Shown: positions 1-12,358, counted from the first letter of the stretch. The stretch is 64,000 nt of DNA from Eucalyptus grandis (GCF_016545825.1 NC_052620.1:10664001-10728000), one strand, 5' to 3'. The notes: generated by a model not told the origin, from the letters alone. Translations and numbers: made by a program.

Positions 1-1012
1 GAAGCTACAAAATGACTGTCCAAACTTGCAGAGTGAGAACATTCAAAAAAGAAAAAAAGAAAAACAAGTGGTTCCTATCTTTGTCAGCAAGATTACATAA
101 ATAATAGAGTGGAGGCACCTACATGCCCCACTTTACCAACTTGTCCTTTGTGGTTAGCATATTGTGCATAGCTAGCTTGGCTATATGATGTAGCACAAGG
201 TCGGGTACTTTGACGATAGGATCGGAAGAGTGACCCACATGAATGGAAACTTAGTCACAATATCGAGTAGACATTTCTATTCTATGGTAGCTCGGGAAAA
301 TAAACATAACTTTGTTGATTAAGATTAGAATGACCTGATTCCAAAGCCAAAAGAACAGAGACTAAGATCTACAACTTTTGTGTTTTGAGTTTTTTTATAT
401 AAGAACTGTAGACTTGTCGATTTTTTATTTTTTTTATGGAAGTGGGCGAAATGGGATAGGACATAATGAAGAAAAAAAATAAGAACTTCAATGGTTGCTC
501 TTCTAGGCCACCAAGGAAGTTGAAATGGCATTAATTGTTCGAGATTGATAGCTGCAACTCTTCAAGGAGGAAGTGAAAACTCTTCTAGATTTTCAAGGGT
601 TTTGAACTCTTCAAGGTTCAAAGGAACTGCATCAATTCGGTGTCTATTTTACAGAGATTAGATGACCTTTTATAGAAATACAAAAGAAGAGCAAGAGTCT
701 AAATTCTATTCTAGAAACTATAAGTTACATAGAAACTAGGAGCTATTAATGTCACACCCCAAATCTCAGGCATGCGCACATCCCTCGGCGGTTGATCAAA
801 TTGCGACGTTCCTAGGACGCGTCGCTAATTGATTTATGCACATATGGAAGCGAACTAATAAACTCCAAACATCAATTAAACATGTGATAGAAAAGCAAGA
901 CAACCAATTTTCACAAAACACACTTTATATAGAAACTAAGTCAGCCCCACAAAGTTATTTACAAAGATCTAACTCAAGAGAAACTACTGGGCCACCTATA
1001 CTTTAGGCCTTT

Positions 1013-2045
1013 TGTTAGGGAAATCCCTTATGATGTTTTGAAGATGACAAAATAAATCAAAGGCTACTAACATGTTTGATGGTTAAGTAATAGACCATGC
1101 AGATATTAGAACATGTAGAGGATATTATCAAAGTCTCGAAGACTCCGGACTCAAGACTCAAAGTCCGAAGACTCTTGCTAGACTTTAGTGTCAAAGTCTG
1201 TTCTACATCGAAGTCCGCTCACTCGATAAATTCCAGGCCGAACGTGAAAGCTGAACTAGAAGACAGACTCTATGCTGAAGCTGAACTGGCAATGCACCTT
1301 AAAGTCTGATGACCCAGATTGTAAAGTCTAGAGACTCGGGTTGTAAAGGCTAGAGACTCATATTGTAAAGTCTGAGACTCGGACTTTACATCCGATTCAA
1401 TGAATCGTAACTCAAGCCCAATCATACAACGGCTAGTGATCTGGTTTGGATTCCACATCAAGATTGATTTGATTGATTCAATCTAATTGATTGGCAATTG
1501 GATGTTGAAGACAAGATCTTTCTATACGAAGAAGCTTTACTTATGGAAACCAAGATTTCGTTTGTATGGGCGATCGGAATCAATTTGGGATTCTACCTTT
1601 GTCACTCAACGGCTACCAAATCTTCTAATATACGAGCTGTCCAATGGGTATATTGGAAGACGATTCTCCGGATACTGTCCAACGGGTAGTTTGGAAGTGG
1701 AGGAGTATTTAAGGAGATCATGGACCGATGAGCAAGTAAGAGACGGAGCGTAGAATTTATAATTCCAAAGTCTGAGCGACTTTTGATCATATACTTGTCT
1801 CTTGAGAGCTTAAACGTTTGTAATCGTGAGAGAAATACCAAAAGAGTGACTTAGTGAGATAGTGTGATCTACTAAGTGTTTGCACTTGAAGTTGTAATCT
1901 CTTGTTGATTGCATAGTGGAATCCAGCCAAGAAGGCTGTTAGCGTGGGAGAGTGGACGTAGGCTTGGATTAAACCGAACCACTATAAATCTTGTGTTCTT
2001 ATTCTCTTCCCTAACTCCTTTATTTTGTTCATACTAGCACTCTCA
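1013..2045 (+). repeat. 5' LTR of the Copia derivative
   Basis: Starts TGTTAGGGAAATC and ends AGCACTCTCA. It pairs with 3528-4560 at the same total length but with many small differences, several of the form CG here against CAG/CTG in the 3' LTR (for example around 1138-1160, 1207-1235 and 1390). ORFs at 1487-1753 are only LTR sequence in a fortuitous frame. Confidence 0.92.
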
Positions 2046-2137
2046 ATTGGTATCAAAGCTAAGTGCTTGGTTTATAAAAGTGTTTTTACTTTTGAGCTAA
2101 AGATTCTTTATGGCTAGTATATTGGCACCGGAGTCTT

Positions 2138-2419
2138 ATGGAAGGGCAAATCAACACAAGGCCACCATATTTCGATGGAAGAAAATACAAGCAGAATGGC
2201 CAGAAAAGAACAATGAAAGAAGATGATGTGCAAAGAAATATATGCTTGACGGCACGTTCAGAATCTGAGTCTGACTCAGACACAGACTCAGAATCAGAGT
2301 CTAACTCAAGCACAGACTCAGAATCCGATGAGGAAATAATGGAAAAGAAGAAGTTGGTAAGGAATGTTTTTGGGCACATTATTCTCATTATACTTGATAT
2401 TCGATATATCCTTGATTGA
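2138..2419 (+). pseudogene. Gag remnant of the Copia derivative
   Basis: A 93-residue open frame begins 79 bases after the PBS. Residues 7-14 read RPPYFDGR, resembling the 'RPPxFDGxNYxxW' start of Copia Gag proteins. The expected tryptophan and following helical Gag domain are missing, and residues 35-70 are an acidic Ser/Glu/Asp repeat. An upstream ATG at 2110 opens in another frame, so the original start appears frameshifted. No zinc knuckle, protease or other Pol domain follows. It is most likely a relic of the Gag N-terminus joined to a low-complexity stretch by a large internal deletion. Translation is unlikely to matter. A chance ORF is the alternative. Confidence 0.5.
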
Positions 2420-3527
2420 TTCAGATTTTATAATGATCATATTTTTTTATTTGCAGAAAGAATTGTGTGTTTTTGTGATTCGAAATTTAATTTGATACGT
2501 GTGATCATTTTTGATATCATGCTTAAAGACAAAATAATTTATTTGGTTTAATTTTATTCTCTCTGTTTTTATCATATTATGACTAAGTGAGAATTTATTT
2601 TTCAAAATATCATTGTGCATAATATTCTTTCTTTGAATACTTTGTTATGATGAATTAAGAAAGAATATTTGGAGATTATATATTCTACTCTAACGTCATG
2701 GAAGGATCCAAATTGATGGATACCAAAAAGGGAAATGAGTTTATTGCAGGAAATTCGTTAAGCGAAGGATGATTGCGAATCTACGCAAATTTTGGTGCAA
2801 TCAGAAAATATCTCCTGCGAAGATTGTTTATGCAGGTTGAATTCGAGATGAGCTTGATTAAAGAAAAGAAAATTTTGCCTCGAATTTCAAAATGGGGAGA
2901 AAGCAAATCCAAAAGAAAAAGGAAAAGAATCGTGATCATCTCAAAAAGGCAACAAATTGAGGGGGAGCATTGATCAATTATGGAAAAATCTTTTTGGATT
3001 GATTGTGATCTTATTATGGATGGAAGGAAATGTAAATGTGTCAGAATTTATTCTACAAAATCCGGTTAGTGCATCTCTAATTACCTTTTGTCATTAAACA
3101 AATCTCTTATTGATATTATTATGACAAAAAAAAAAAAAGGTACGTGCATTTTATGATGCATCCGTGATTTTTATTGAATATTTGCTGATATATATAATCG
3201 AAGTGAGCTATATTGCATATCTTTAATATTTGATAAAAGCTGATTTTTGGAAATTGTGATTCATGCAAGATATTTGTTATCATTCTCTACGTGAATCCAT
3301 TATTATCGCTTTTTGATTATGACAAAAAGGGGGAGAAGATATGAATATGCATATGTGCTGATTGGTTGATATTATCTATGGCATAATATTGAGCTGCGAT
3401 TATTTTTCTATATATTATTATGCTCAATTTATTTGTTATCTTATGATATCCTTTGATTTAAATTAAAAGCATGTTTACAAATCTGCATATTCAGAGATTG
3501 TTTTGTCATCATCAAAAATGGGGAGAT

Positions 3528-4560
3528 TGTTAGGGAAATCCCTTATGATGTTTTGAAGATGACAAAATAAATCAAAGGCTACTAACATGTTTGATGGTTG
3601 AGTAATAGACCATGCAGATATTAGAACATGTAGAGGATATTATCAAAGTCTAAAGACTGCCAGACTCAAGACTCAAAGTCTGAAGACTGCTAGACTTTAG
3701 TGTCAAAGTCTGTTCTACATCAGAAGTCTGCTCACTCTGATAAATTCCAGACTGAACGTGAAAGCTGAACTAGAAGACAGACTCTATGCTGAAGCTGAAC
3801 TGGGTACAGACCTTAAAGTCTACAGACCCAGATTGTAAAGTCTAGAGACTCAGATTGTAAAGTCTAGAGACTCATATTGTAAAGTCTACAGACTCAGACT
3901 TTACATCCAGATTCAATGAATCGTAACTCAAGCCCAATCATACAACGGCTAGTGATCTGGTTTGGATTCCACATCAAGATTGATTTGATTGATTCAATCT
4001 AATTGATTGACAATTGGATGTTGAAGACAAGATCTTTCTATACGAAGAAGCTTTACTTATGGAAACCAAGATTTCGTTTGTATGGGCGATCGGAATCAAT
4101 TTGGGATTCTACCTTTGTCACTCAACGGCTACCAAATCTTCTAAGATACAGAGCTGTCCAATGGGTATATTGGAAGACGATTCTCCGGGATACTGTCCAA
4201 CGGGTAGTTTGGAAGTGGAGTATTTAAGGAGATCATGGACCGATGAGCAAGTAAGAGACGGAGCGTAGAATTTATAATTCCAAAGTCTGAGCGACTTTTG
4301 ATCATATACTTGTCTCTTGAGAGCTTAAACGTTTGTAATCGTGAGAGAAATACCAAGAGAGTGACTTAGTGAGATAGTGTGATCTACTAAGTGTTTGCAC
4401 TCGAAGTTGTAATCTCTTGTTGATTGCATAGTGGAATCCAGCCAAGAAGGCTGTTAGAGTGGGAGAGTGGACGTAGGCTTGGATTAAGCCGAACCACTAT
4501 AAATCTTGTGTTCTTATTCTCTTCCCTAACTCCTTTATTTTGTTCATACTAGCACTCTCA
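3528..4560 (+). repeat. 3' LTR of the Copia derivative
   Basis: Partner of 1013-2045, preceded directly by the purine-rich primer segment ending ggggagat. It ends CACTCTCA before the ccttt TSD. Short degenerate repeats of 'aagtctagagactca' type occur at 3640-3900. The LTR carries no ORF of note. Confidence 0.92.
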
Positions 4561-4929
4561 CCTTTCTGTCTTGGGCTCTAGGTTCTCCACACTAGAGACT
4601 TGAAAATTTTAAACCACAACGGGGTGAGACAAAGTCTCAGTGAGTCCACACCCTAAACCCTGCTTAGGACGAGAATTCACCTAGAGGCAACCTAAACATG
4701 CACCATATAGGACTTACCTTGCCTCTACACCCCTTGCACATTAGTACATCTCATATATCATATGCACTTATCAACGCAACATGCGTAATCAATAACCGGA
4801 ACACGTCATTTTCATGTATCAAACAATTCACAAGGGTCCCGATTATAAGACCAAATCGTTATGACACGTCCCATTCCATGCCACACAATTTCATCCCATA
4901 ATCAAGAACATCTATCTCAAACACTCACA

Positions 4930-5200
4930 CACGTCTCAATTATTTACGACCCAACGGCCACGGCCAACTCATAAGTTGGCGGTCATCCGACATAATCAAG
5001 CATCGTCTCGCCCAATTGAGTACGCCAATGTCTCGCGTAAATGCATCAGGACGACATTCCCTAAGGAGCATCGGTCCAGCCTCTACTGCGATCCGGCATC
5101 TGTTGTCAAGGGTATCTGAACTTAATTAGACATCGTCTCGCGTAAATGCATCAGGATGAGTTCACTACCCTGTGTAAATGCATAAGGGTATTAGGTGATC
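4930..5200 (+). repeat. Degenerate minisatellite inside Gypsy-like LTR 1
   Basis: Repeated motifs 'catcgtctcg', 'cgtaaatgcatcagg' and 'cggcat' recur at irregular 30-60 base spacing. The same array is at 40030-40260 in unit B. The other Gypsy-like LTRs hold unrelated arrays at a comparable place. Confidence 0.6.
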
Positions 5201-7332
5201 ACATGCACATCCATACTTGGCCAATGACATTGTGCTTTGCATTCAAATGCCTCAATTTCAAATAATGAATTTGACCAATTTTCTTCATATTAAAAATACG
5301 TAGTAAAATAATTGTGCGTGGTCACACAGTCAAATCAATCCACAAAACATGATACTCTCTCATTTAAAAATTCTACGATTTGATATAGTACTTAAAATAT
5401 TTTTGGCATCAAAACCCAACACTTGGTATTTTTCTAATTAAATACCCATAAAATCAAATTTTGTAATAATAATAAAAAATCATCATCAAGCATCCAATTG
5501 CATAATTTGGCAATCAATTTTACAAATCAATTCAACCATGACAATCGGCGTAAAATTCGATCACCAGGCTATCCCAATATAATTTACACTAATCAATAAT
5601 TAATTAATAAATTGCAAATTAATTAAATTAAACCACTTAATTAATTTAAATAAGCTAATCTAACCAACCTAGTTGAACTAATTAAATTAATCTAACTAAG
5701 CTAGCTAATTTAATCTAATTAACTAACTACATAACCTAACAAACCTCTAACTAAACTAGTCTAACCAACCTAGTTCCTCTAACTAACTAACCAACTCAAT
5801 ACTTACTCTAACTAAATTAACCTTAATCCTAATTAGGCCTAAACTAATTTCCCTAAGTGCAATTAGCTCCCTAATCAAAGATTAGAATACTAACTCATCG
5901 GATTAGCGAACAAATGGGTTCATGGTGACGGCTGTGAAATCTCGGGCCTACAATGTCTCCAACGGAGGGTCGGAAATGGGTTGAAAAGCCTTGCTAGGCT
6001 CACGGCCAAGTTGAGAATCGATTTTGCAAAGGGTTGGACAGGCGGGCTAGGACGGCGCAGACGGGCCGGGCCGAGGTGGCTAGTGGAGCCGGATGAGGGC
6101 AAATGGCAACGGGGATGAGTGGTTGGAGTGGCAGACGCGAGGAGCTAGCTTAGGGACGCCAATGGTTGCGGCGGGCGGTCGGCCAGGCAGTTTGGCGTTG
6201 GGGGCAAGCAAGACGTGCGGCGGACTGCTGGAGCGGGTGTGCGTTGGCTGGCTCGCTGCTGTTGGCGGGCTGGCTGAGGAAGTATGTGGCTAGTTGGTTC
6301 TAGTGACTTGCAGCAAGGAAATTGAGTGAAAATGGAGAAGAAGTGAGGAAGAAGAAGGCTGAAGTTGCTTCTGCTGGAGGGGGTGTGCATGGGGAAATAG
6401 AAGAAGGAGAAGGGAGAGAGAAGGGGGACAAGGGGGCCAAGAAGTCCACCATGCAGCCAATCCCCTTGTTCTTGAAATATCTTCAACTTGAGTGCTTTGT
6501 GCCTCAAAGTCTTCAAATCCCAATAGTCTTGGCAGCAACCGATGGGCATTTTTCCCTCCCAAACCTTCCCAAACAAGCCAATTGAAGGACAAATAACAGC
6601 AGCCCAATAGCCCTACGAATTTCTTGATTTTCTTCTTCAATTCCTCACCAAATAACTTAGATTGGTGGCCCAAAAATGCCATGGCATCAGCCCTTACAAT
6701 TTTCCCTTCAACTCTTCACAAACCAACTCAAATTGGTAGCCAAAATTACCAATTAAGGTGCCCACCAGAATTTCCTTGGTTTTAATTTGCCAATTCGATT
6801 TTTCTACTAAATTCTCGGCTTGACGGAATTTCTTCAAAAGATGAGACGATATCCTAAAAATAAATTGTGACACGCTCGAATGTTCGATTCCCGAAATCGA
6901 ATTCAATTTCGTGGTTAAAATCAACCAACCACGATTTTAGTACAATTCAACCTATCAGGTAGCTTTTAGGAATTTTATCGTGATTATATCCCTTAACGAC
7001 TTCACCTAATAGGTTAGTTAACTCTTGAGTGACCAGCTCAGAAAAAAAGGACCATAGGCGTGTCGATAAAAAGCCCATTTCATTTTATCGAGACGGGTCG
7101 AAAATTTAGGATGTCACAATTAATGTTGAAACAATATTTCTAATGCTTTTACTCATCCTAAAGTGCTTCGATGTAAGTTTCGATGTATGGGAAATGACCA
7201 AGTCTTTATGACAAAGTTAAAGATGCAGCCGTATCGATGAAAGACTTTTCAATGAGAGTGTTGTTGATCTTGAATGCATGCAAATCTTCTTGGTTGAGCG
7301 AGCTAGTGTTGAATACGGGCTGCATCATTGTA

Positions 7333-8156
7333 AAATAGTGTCAAGGAATACTAAGGGTGTCAACAGACTGATTCAGTTTGGGTCCCAACTGATACACTAC
7401 CTAATCTTGACATGAAGGGCATATGTTTGTTTTGTAACCAGACTCCAGACCTAACTTGCGTAGAACTAAAATTGAAAAAACAATTTGGGTCAGCTCATGT
7501 AATTTTTCTATATGGGACTGCATAGCCATCCTTGATTATCTTGATCCAAACTTTAATGAGGTTAATGCATGCCTAGCTGTGCACTCGTACCAATTTACTA
7601 TGATGCATGAGCTAATATGATATGATATGATTTTTCTGAAGAATAATTCTATCACTGTTGTTCCCCCCTCTTATTAGTAAGAAAAAAAAAGGATAGTTTA
7701 TTTCACAATTAGCCGTACACAAGCAATCAAAGTATGCACTTTCTAGGAACCATTTTATCTCAATGATTGCTGGCAAGGCGATCTGATCCCAAAGAGGTTG
7801 TATAGAGAGTTGATACTTTTATTAGTGTCTTGCCTTCATAACTATATTTAAATTGAGGACCAAACTCTCTCTAGCTCCACTTTGTTATCCTTGCAGATAG
7901 TATCTTAGAAGGGATTTGCATTTGGTTTTAGTGAGAAATTCATAGAGACATGTTGGGCCACAAGAGTGAAAAATGGATCAAAATGATCTAAGCAATTAAT
8001 TATGAATGGTCTAAGGAAAAAATTGATTAGATCATGCACGACATAATACAATGTCCATATGTATGATGCAATGTTGGTGGGTGAAAACTAAGGCTAAAAA
8101 ATCAATTTCTTTGAATGATAAGTGGCTAGTCAAGGTGAGTCTGAGGGTAAAACAGT
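7333..8156. other. Intergenic sequence, unit A
   Basis: No gene, element terminus or RNA seen. Homologous sequence is present in all four units (about 22470-23308, 42395-43219 and 61830-62670), so it is part of the ancestral unit. Confidence 0.6.
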
Positions 8157-8161
8157 AATTT

Positions 8162-11100
8162 TGTCACGCCTTGATCCTCCGAGCACGTGCCCATTCCTTC
8201 TTGGTTGATTAATAGAGATGTCCCAGGACGCATTGCCGACCCTTCATTTAATGTACGCATGCTGAAGCATATGAAATCCCTAGACAATAAAACAATGGGA
8301 TTGGAAAGTAGGGCTAATTTTTCACAAAATACCTTTTTATACACACGTAGGTCTATACATAAAGGTTTACAAAAGGGATTGGCTCTCAACAAAAGAGAAT
8401 TGTCCTACGACTAGCTAGTTGGACAAGATCGCCGATTCTTCGAGCTTCACTTTTTAAACTCCGGGCTTCCGATCCTTCACCAACTCCTTCTAAGGACTTG
8501 AAAATTGTTATACAATAACCAGTGAGACAATGTCTCAGGGAGTTCTACTCCCTAAGACTTGATTAGGAAGCAAATACGCCCTAAGGGCTGCCTAAGCACA
8601 AACAGGCATTAGAGGATTTACCTTGGCCTCAATTCCTCCCTACAATTCAACACAATTTATAATCTCATTGAGTCACATCAACACATTAAATCATTTACTC
8701 AGATTGACTTATCGATCAATCAACCTAGTCGATTATATGTCAACCAGACCATTCCCCGGTCATCTCAATTACTTAAATTCAATGCCGAATTACGGCTCAG
8801 TGAGCACGGCCTACATGGTCATCTCAAATACTCAACCCCAACGCTGAATTACAGCTCAGCGAGCACGGCCTACTAAAACTTTGGCGGTAATGATGAATTA
8901 CAGCTCAGCGGACACGGCTTACTAATTCTTCGGCAATTAGTGCTGAATTATGGCTCGTGAGCACAACCGATTCCAAATTCGGTGGTAATGCTGAATTACA
9001 GCTCAACGAGCACAACCTCTATAAGATGGTTTCCTTTATCTAACCCAACAACAACACGCACAACATGCGTCATCTTAACTTTCGATAGACATTCTATTAC
9101 GACAATAAACCATCACATGATTAATTGCTTCTAGCCAAGGACGTGGCATTCCACTTTTGAATTCCTTAATTAACATAACATCTTGGCCTATTTTCCCCGG
9201 GTTAAGGGTACTCGACAAAATATTCGTGATTGGCCTTAGCTAAAATATAATAATTTCACACTTGAAAATCCCACAATTTATGTGATCCACCAAAATATCT
9301 TTGGCGTTGTAAATTGACGCTCGGTTATTTTCCAATCAATTATCAAATTAATTAATTTAGGAATAAAATCCTAAAATCATAATTAAATCAATTCAGCATA
9401 AATTAGAGTTCAAATAAATAAATAGATTGCACCACAATAACCAGCATAAAATTTCGGTCGTTGGCTATCCCAGCCTAATTTCCAGAAAATAGATAAATAA
9501 TTAAATAATTACGGAAAATAATAAATAAATGCCAATAAATCCAATTTAAGCTTGTAATGCCTAATTAGACACCAAAACGGACCCGGAAAAATTTCAAGGT
9601 TTGTTGAATAAATACTAGGATGTGTCTACTTGCTAATGTCACTAACTAACCACCTAACATGCATCGGGCGGATAATTAAATTAACTAATATAATCTAATC
9701 TATCCACCTAAATCATGCTTAATTAATCTAATCAACCCTTAAATTTCATTAACCTACTAAGCAAAGATTAGTGAGTTAAACTCACTTGTTCAGTGATCTA
9801 GTCGGTGCAAATCGACCGGGATGCAACAAGGCTCGATTCTCTCCAAGGCGGGCCTAGCTTTCGGGGTTTGGAACGACATCAAAACAGGCCAAGACTCTTG
9901 CTAGAAACCCACTGCTTTGCTCTCTATTTTGAGCTGCAAAAGAAGAAAATAAAAGCTAGTTCAGCTTCTGCTTCTGTTTGTTGGACTGTAGAGAGGAAAC
10001 CAGCGGCTTCAACGGTGAAGGGTTGATCGGAGCTTTGGCAAGCGATTGGTTGGCAACCGACGGCTCTCAAGGGTCTTGGGAGTGTTGTTGGAGGTTGGGA
10101 TGGGCAAAGGAAGGGCTCAAATGGGAGAAAAATGAAGAAAAATGCAAAACAATGTAGGCAGGCAGCAAATCGGCGGATTGACGACCGGTGGCTTGCGGCG
10201 GCCATACAGGACACCGGCGGCTTCGTTCGGCAAGAGGTTGGGTTTGTTGGGATGGGCTGTCTGTCCTGGTCACGGTGATAGGTGGATTGTTGGTTAATTC
10301 GTCCGGAAGACCACTTTCAACTCAAATCTTTGGTGAAAGGCTAGCTGGAGCAAAATTGACAAAAGAGAAAACAAAGAGGGGGAAATGGTCCGGCAGTGTG
10401 CGACGGTAGAGGGAAGTTGCTTCTTGATTTCTCTGGTTTCTTGAAGCTCTCCAAAAGTCTCAACAATGGAGAAAGGTGGGGGGACGGAGGAAGAAGATGC
10501 AGCTGGTCAAGGATGGGAGCCACCTCGGTCACATATTCTTCTCCTTTGTCCCCTTAACCTCATCCCCTTGCATAGCTATCCTTTACCAACTATTTTCAGA
10601 CCCAAATGCCCCCATCTAGAAGGTTAAGGTAGTCCAAATGTTGTGGTGGATGAGGGGCTAAGAATTTCCTTTGGTTTCCTCTCAATTGGCCATCAATTCT
10701 TGCTTGATTCAACGCAAACCGGCCTCAATAAAATCCACTGACACCTCAAAGATCAAATTGGTATTTTCCCTCACAGATGGATCCTACTTGCTTAAAAAAT
10801 TTGCGATAAAAAATGATCCCTAGCTTTTTCTCAAAAAATCTCGGGTTGCAGAAAAATCTTCTGAGACTGAATCAACGTTCTTAGAATTTATTGTGACATG
10901 ACTGAACCATCAATTTCTAAAATCAGATTCAAATTTGCGGTTTATTTCAATCTGGCACGTTTTTAGTATGACCTAGGCTACTGGGTAGCTTTCAGAAATT
11001 TTTAGTGCAAATGACCCGTCGTTGATTTTCTTTGAGCCACAGTGTACCACTTCGACATATCGGCAACTCTCGATGATCGTGAAAATCTCAAGATTTTAAT

Positions 11101-11448
11101 TACGAGCACAGGGTACCAAAAACGACAAAAAATCGGTCTAGTGCTGATTGACGAGAATTTTGTAATCAGGTGGAATAGCCCACACTTTGATCACACATCT
11201 TAGTTGAATCAACCTATCTCTGATCTCTGATCGATTTTGATAATGCCGTAATGACCCTTGTAGACTAACACGGTCGAACAGTCGACTTCTGGTCGAATTC
11301 TCAAATTCATTGCATTAAAACTCTTAATGACTTCCCATATAGTCTAGTTATCTCACGAGTGATCGGCTCGAGAATAGCACTATAGGCGTGTCAATGAAAG
11401 GCCCAATTTATTCAATTGAAAACATGACTAAAAATTCAGGATGTTACA
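8162..11448 (-). mobile_element. Gypsy-like solo LTR 2 (unit A)
   Basis: Starts TGTCACGCC, ends GGATGTTACA, 3287 bp, perfect TSD aattt at 8157-8161 and 11449-11453. Empty sites are in unit C (about 23309-23313) and unit D (about 62680). No retroviral-type coding region or PBS is present. A degenerate 30-base-scale tandem array built on 'gctgaattacagctcagcgag' lies at 8780-9020. A GC-rich segment follows at 9830-10530. ORFs across 9805-10532 lie in that segment and are not supported as genes. Confidence 0.85.
8775..9020 (+). repeat. Minisatellite 'aattacagctcagcgagcac' inside Gypsy-like LTR 2
   Basis: About five degenerate repeats of a gctgaattac..cagcgagcacggcc motif. Also present in unit B at about 43845-44085. 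Confidence 0.75.
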
Positions 11449-11616
11449 AATTTTGAAAAAAATCTAAATATAGATAAACAATTAAAGAAATTAGTATGCA
11501 TTCAAAGCACTAATAAGCTAGAAAAGTATTTTTTTATTGGTAGTAATTATAAATTTATAAGATAGCTTATGGATTGCTACTTTTACTTTTGACAACCCCC
11601 ATTTGTAATAATATTA

Positions 11617-12358
11617 GCGAAAATTCCAAATAAGTTCTCAAAGGCTCTCAATTTCTTAAAGAAGGGCTTGAAGTAAACATTGCCTTTGATAGAGACCTGA
11701 AGTGCTCTTATTTTCTCAAATAAAAACTTGAAGTGGCCATCTTAATCTCAAAGGACTTGACCTCACTAGCTAGTTAAGGGCAGTTTGACCATTTACATTC
11801 TCTTATTTTCTTTCTTTTTTCCTTTTTAAATTTTTTTTTTAAAACTCAAAAAAAAAAAGGTATACTTTAAAAAAAAAAAAAAAGACTGGTGAGATGGTTG
11901 GCAACCATTCCCCACCTATGGCCGTTGGCCCATCACTAGTAGGGTGTTGGCCAGTGAGGGAGGATCACGACCCTCTCTTGGTTCTAGGGAGGGCCTACTA
12001 GCTATTGCCTTTGGTCAACGAGGTCATCGGCCCTCACTGAGGCATTGGCGACCCTATCGGCAATGGCTAATGCCCCATTGGCAATGGGTTTTTCTTTTTT
12101 ATGCAAAATAAAAAAAAAAGGGATAAAAAAAAGGAAGAAAATAAGAAAATGTAAAGGATAGAAATGCCATTGACTAGCCGATGACATTAGGTCATTCGTT
12201 GAGACCGACATGGTCACTTCAGGCCTTTATTTGAAACAAGGTCCATTTTCGACCCTTAGAATATGAGGGCACTTTAGGCCCCTATTTGAGACAATGTTTA
12301 CTTCAGGATCTTATTTGAGAAATTGAGGGTACTCTAAGCCCTTATTTAAAATTTATCC
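11617..12358. mobile_element. Long inverted-repeat (fold-back) element, unit A
   Basis: The left arm (11617-11760) and right arm (12200-12358) are diverged inverted repeats built on motifs such as 'caaataa', 'cttgaagt' and 'ctcaatttctta'. The centre holds poly-A runs and a GC-richer segment at 11890-12080. Equivalent elements are in C (23533-27893 with a solo LTR inside), B (46689-47435) and D (62872-63690). In D the flanks taaatatta/taaataatt suggest a decayed 9-bp TSD, which would fit a Mutator-like element. No transposase is encoded. Confidence 0.6.

Larger units (their letters stand above)
1013..4560 (+). mobile_element. Non-autonomous Copia LTR retrotransposon (internal deletion derivative)
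   Basis: Two 1033-bp LTRs (TGTTAGGG..CACTCTCA) flank a 1482-bp interior. The TSD is ccttt at 1008-1012 and 4561-4565. A primer-binding site TGGTATCAAAGC at 2048-2059 matches the initiator-Met type at 11 of 12 bases. A polypurine run at 3514-3527 abuts the 3' LTR. The interior keeps only a gag-like start and has no protease, integrase, RT or RNase H, so the element would depend on a relative for mobility. Unit B has the exact empty site at 39624-39628, so the insertion postdates the A/B duplication. Confidence 0.92.
750..7118 (-). mobile_element. Gypsy-like solo LTR 1 (unit A), split by a Copia derivative
   Basis: Begins TGTCACACCCC and ends GGATGTCACA, with a perfect 5-bp TSD attaa at 745-749 and 7119-7123. 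On the minus strand the 3' end is the plant Gypsy-style gggg..tgtgaca/TGACA terminus, so the element is read on minus. Net length is 2.8 kb once the Copia insertion is removed. There is no PBS, polypurine tract or polyprotein, so it is a solo LTR. It contains a degenerate minisatellite at about 4980-5200 and a GC-rich stretch at 5930-6480. Small ORFs across 5920-6924 are unsupported. Confidence 0.8.
186..7327 (-). mobile_element. 0.8-kb solo LTR, unit A left, containing nested elements
   Basis: Read on the minus strand it runs from TGATGCAGCC to GCTACATCA, with short inverted termini and TG..CA ends, and is flanked by degenerate 5-bp repeats (ctata 181-185, ttgta 7328-7332). Unit C has the uninterrupted site near 22460 (ggcaataaaatag). 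Its sequence (1-749 plus 7124-7327) is the reverse complement of the copy at 14989-17197. Net length is about 0.77 kb without the Gypsy-like solo LTR inserted at 750-7118. No internal coding region is present. Copia affiliation is a guess. Confidence 0.7.

Noticed and set aside
1487..1753. 88-codon ORF with a near-copy at 4003-4227
   Set aside because: Both lie within the two LTRs of the Copia derivative at equivalent positions. The two differ by frameshifts, which is not protein-level conservation.
2260..2335. Ser/Asp/Glu repeat resembling an SR/SD-rich regulatory domain
   Set aside because: It sits in the gag remnant of a non-autonomous retroelement. It is low complexity and has no associated domain.
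5920..6682. Cluster of 130-143-codon ORFs on the minus strand
   Set aside because: Overlapping frames on both strands in a GC/purine-biased part of a solo LTR. No motif, and indels against unit B change the frames.
8775..9020. Possible CRISPR-like regular repeat array
   Set aside because: Plant nuclear context, degenerate repeats without constant-length unique spacers, located in an LTR.
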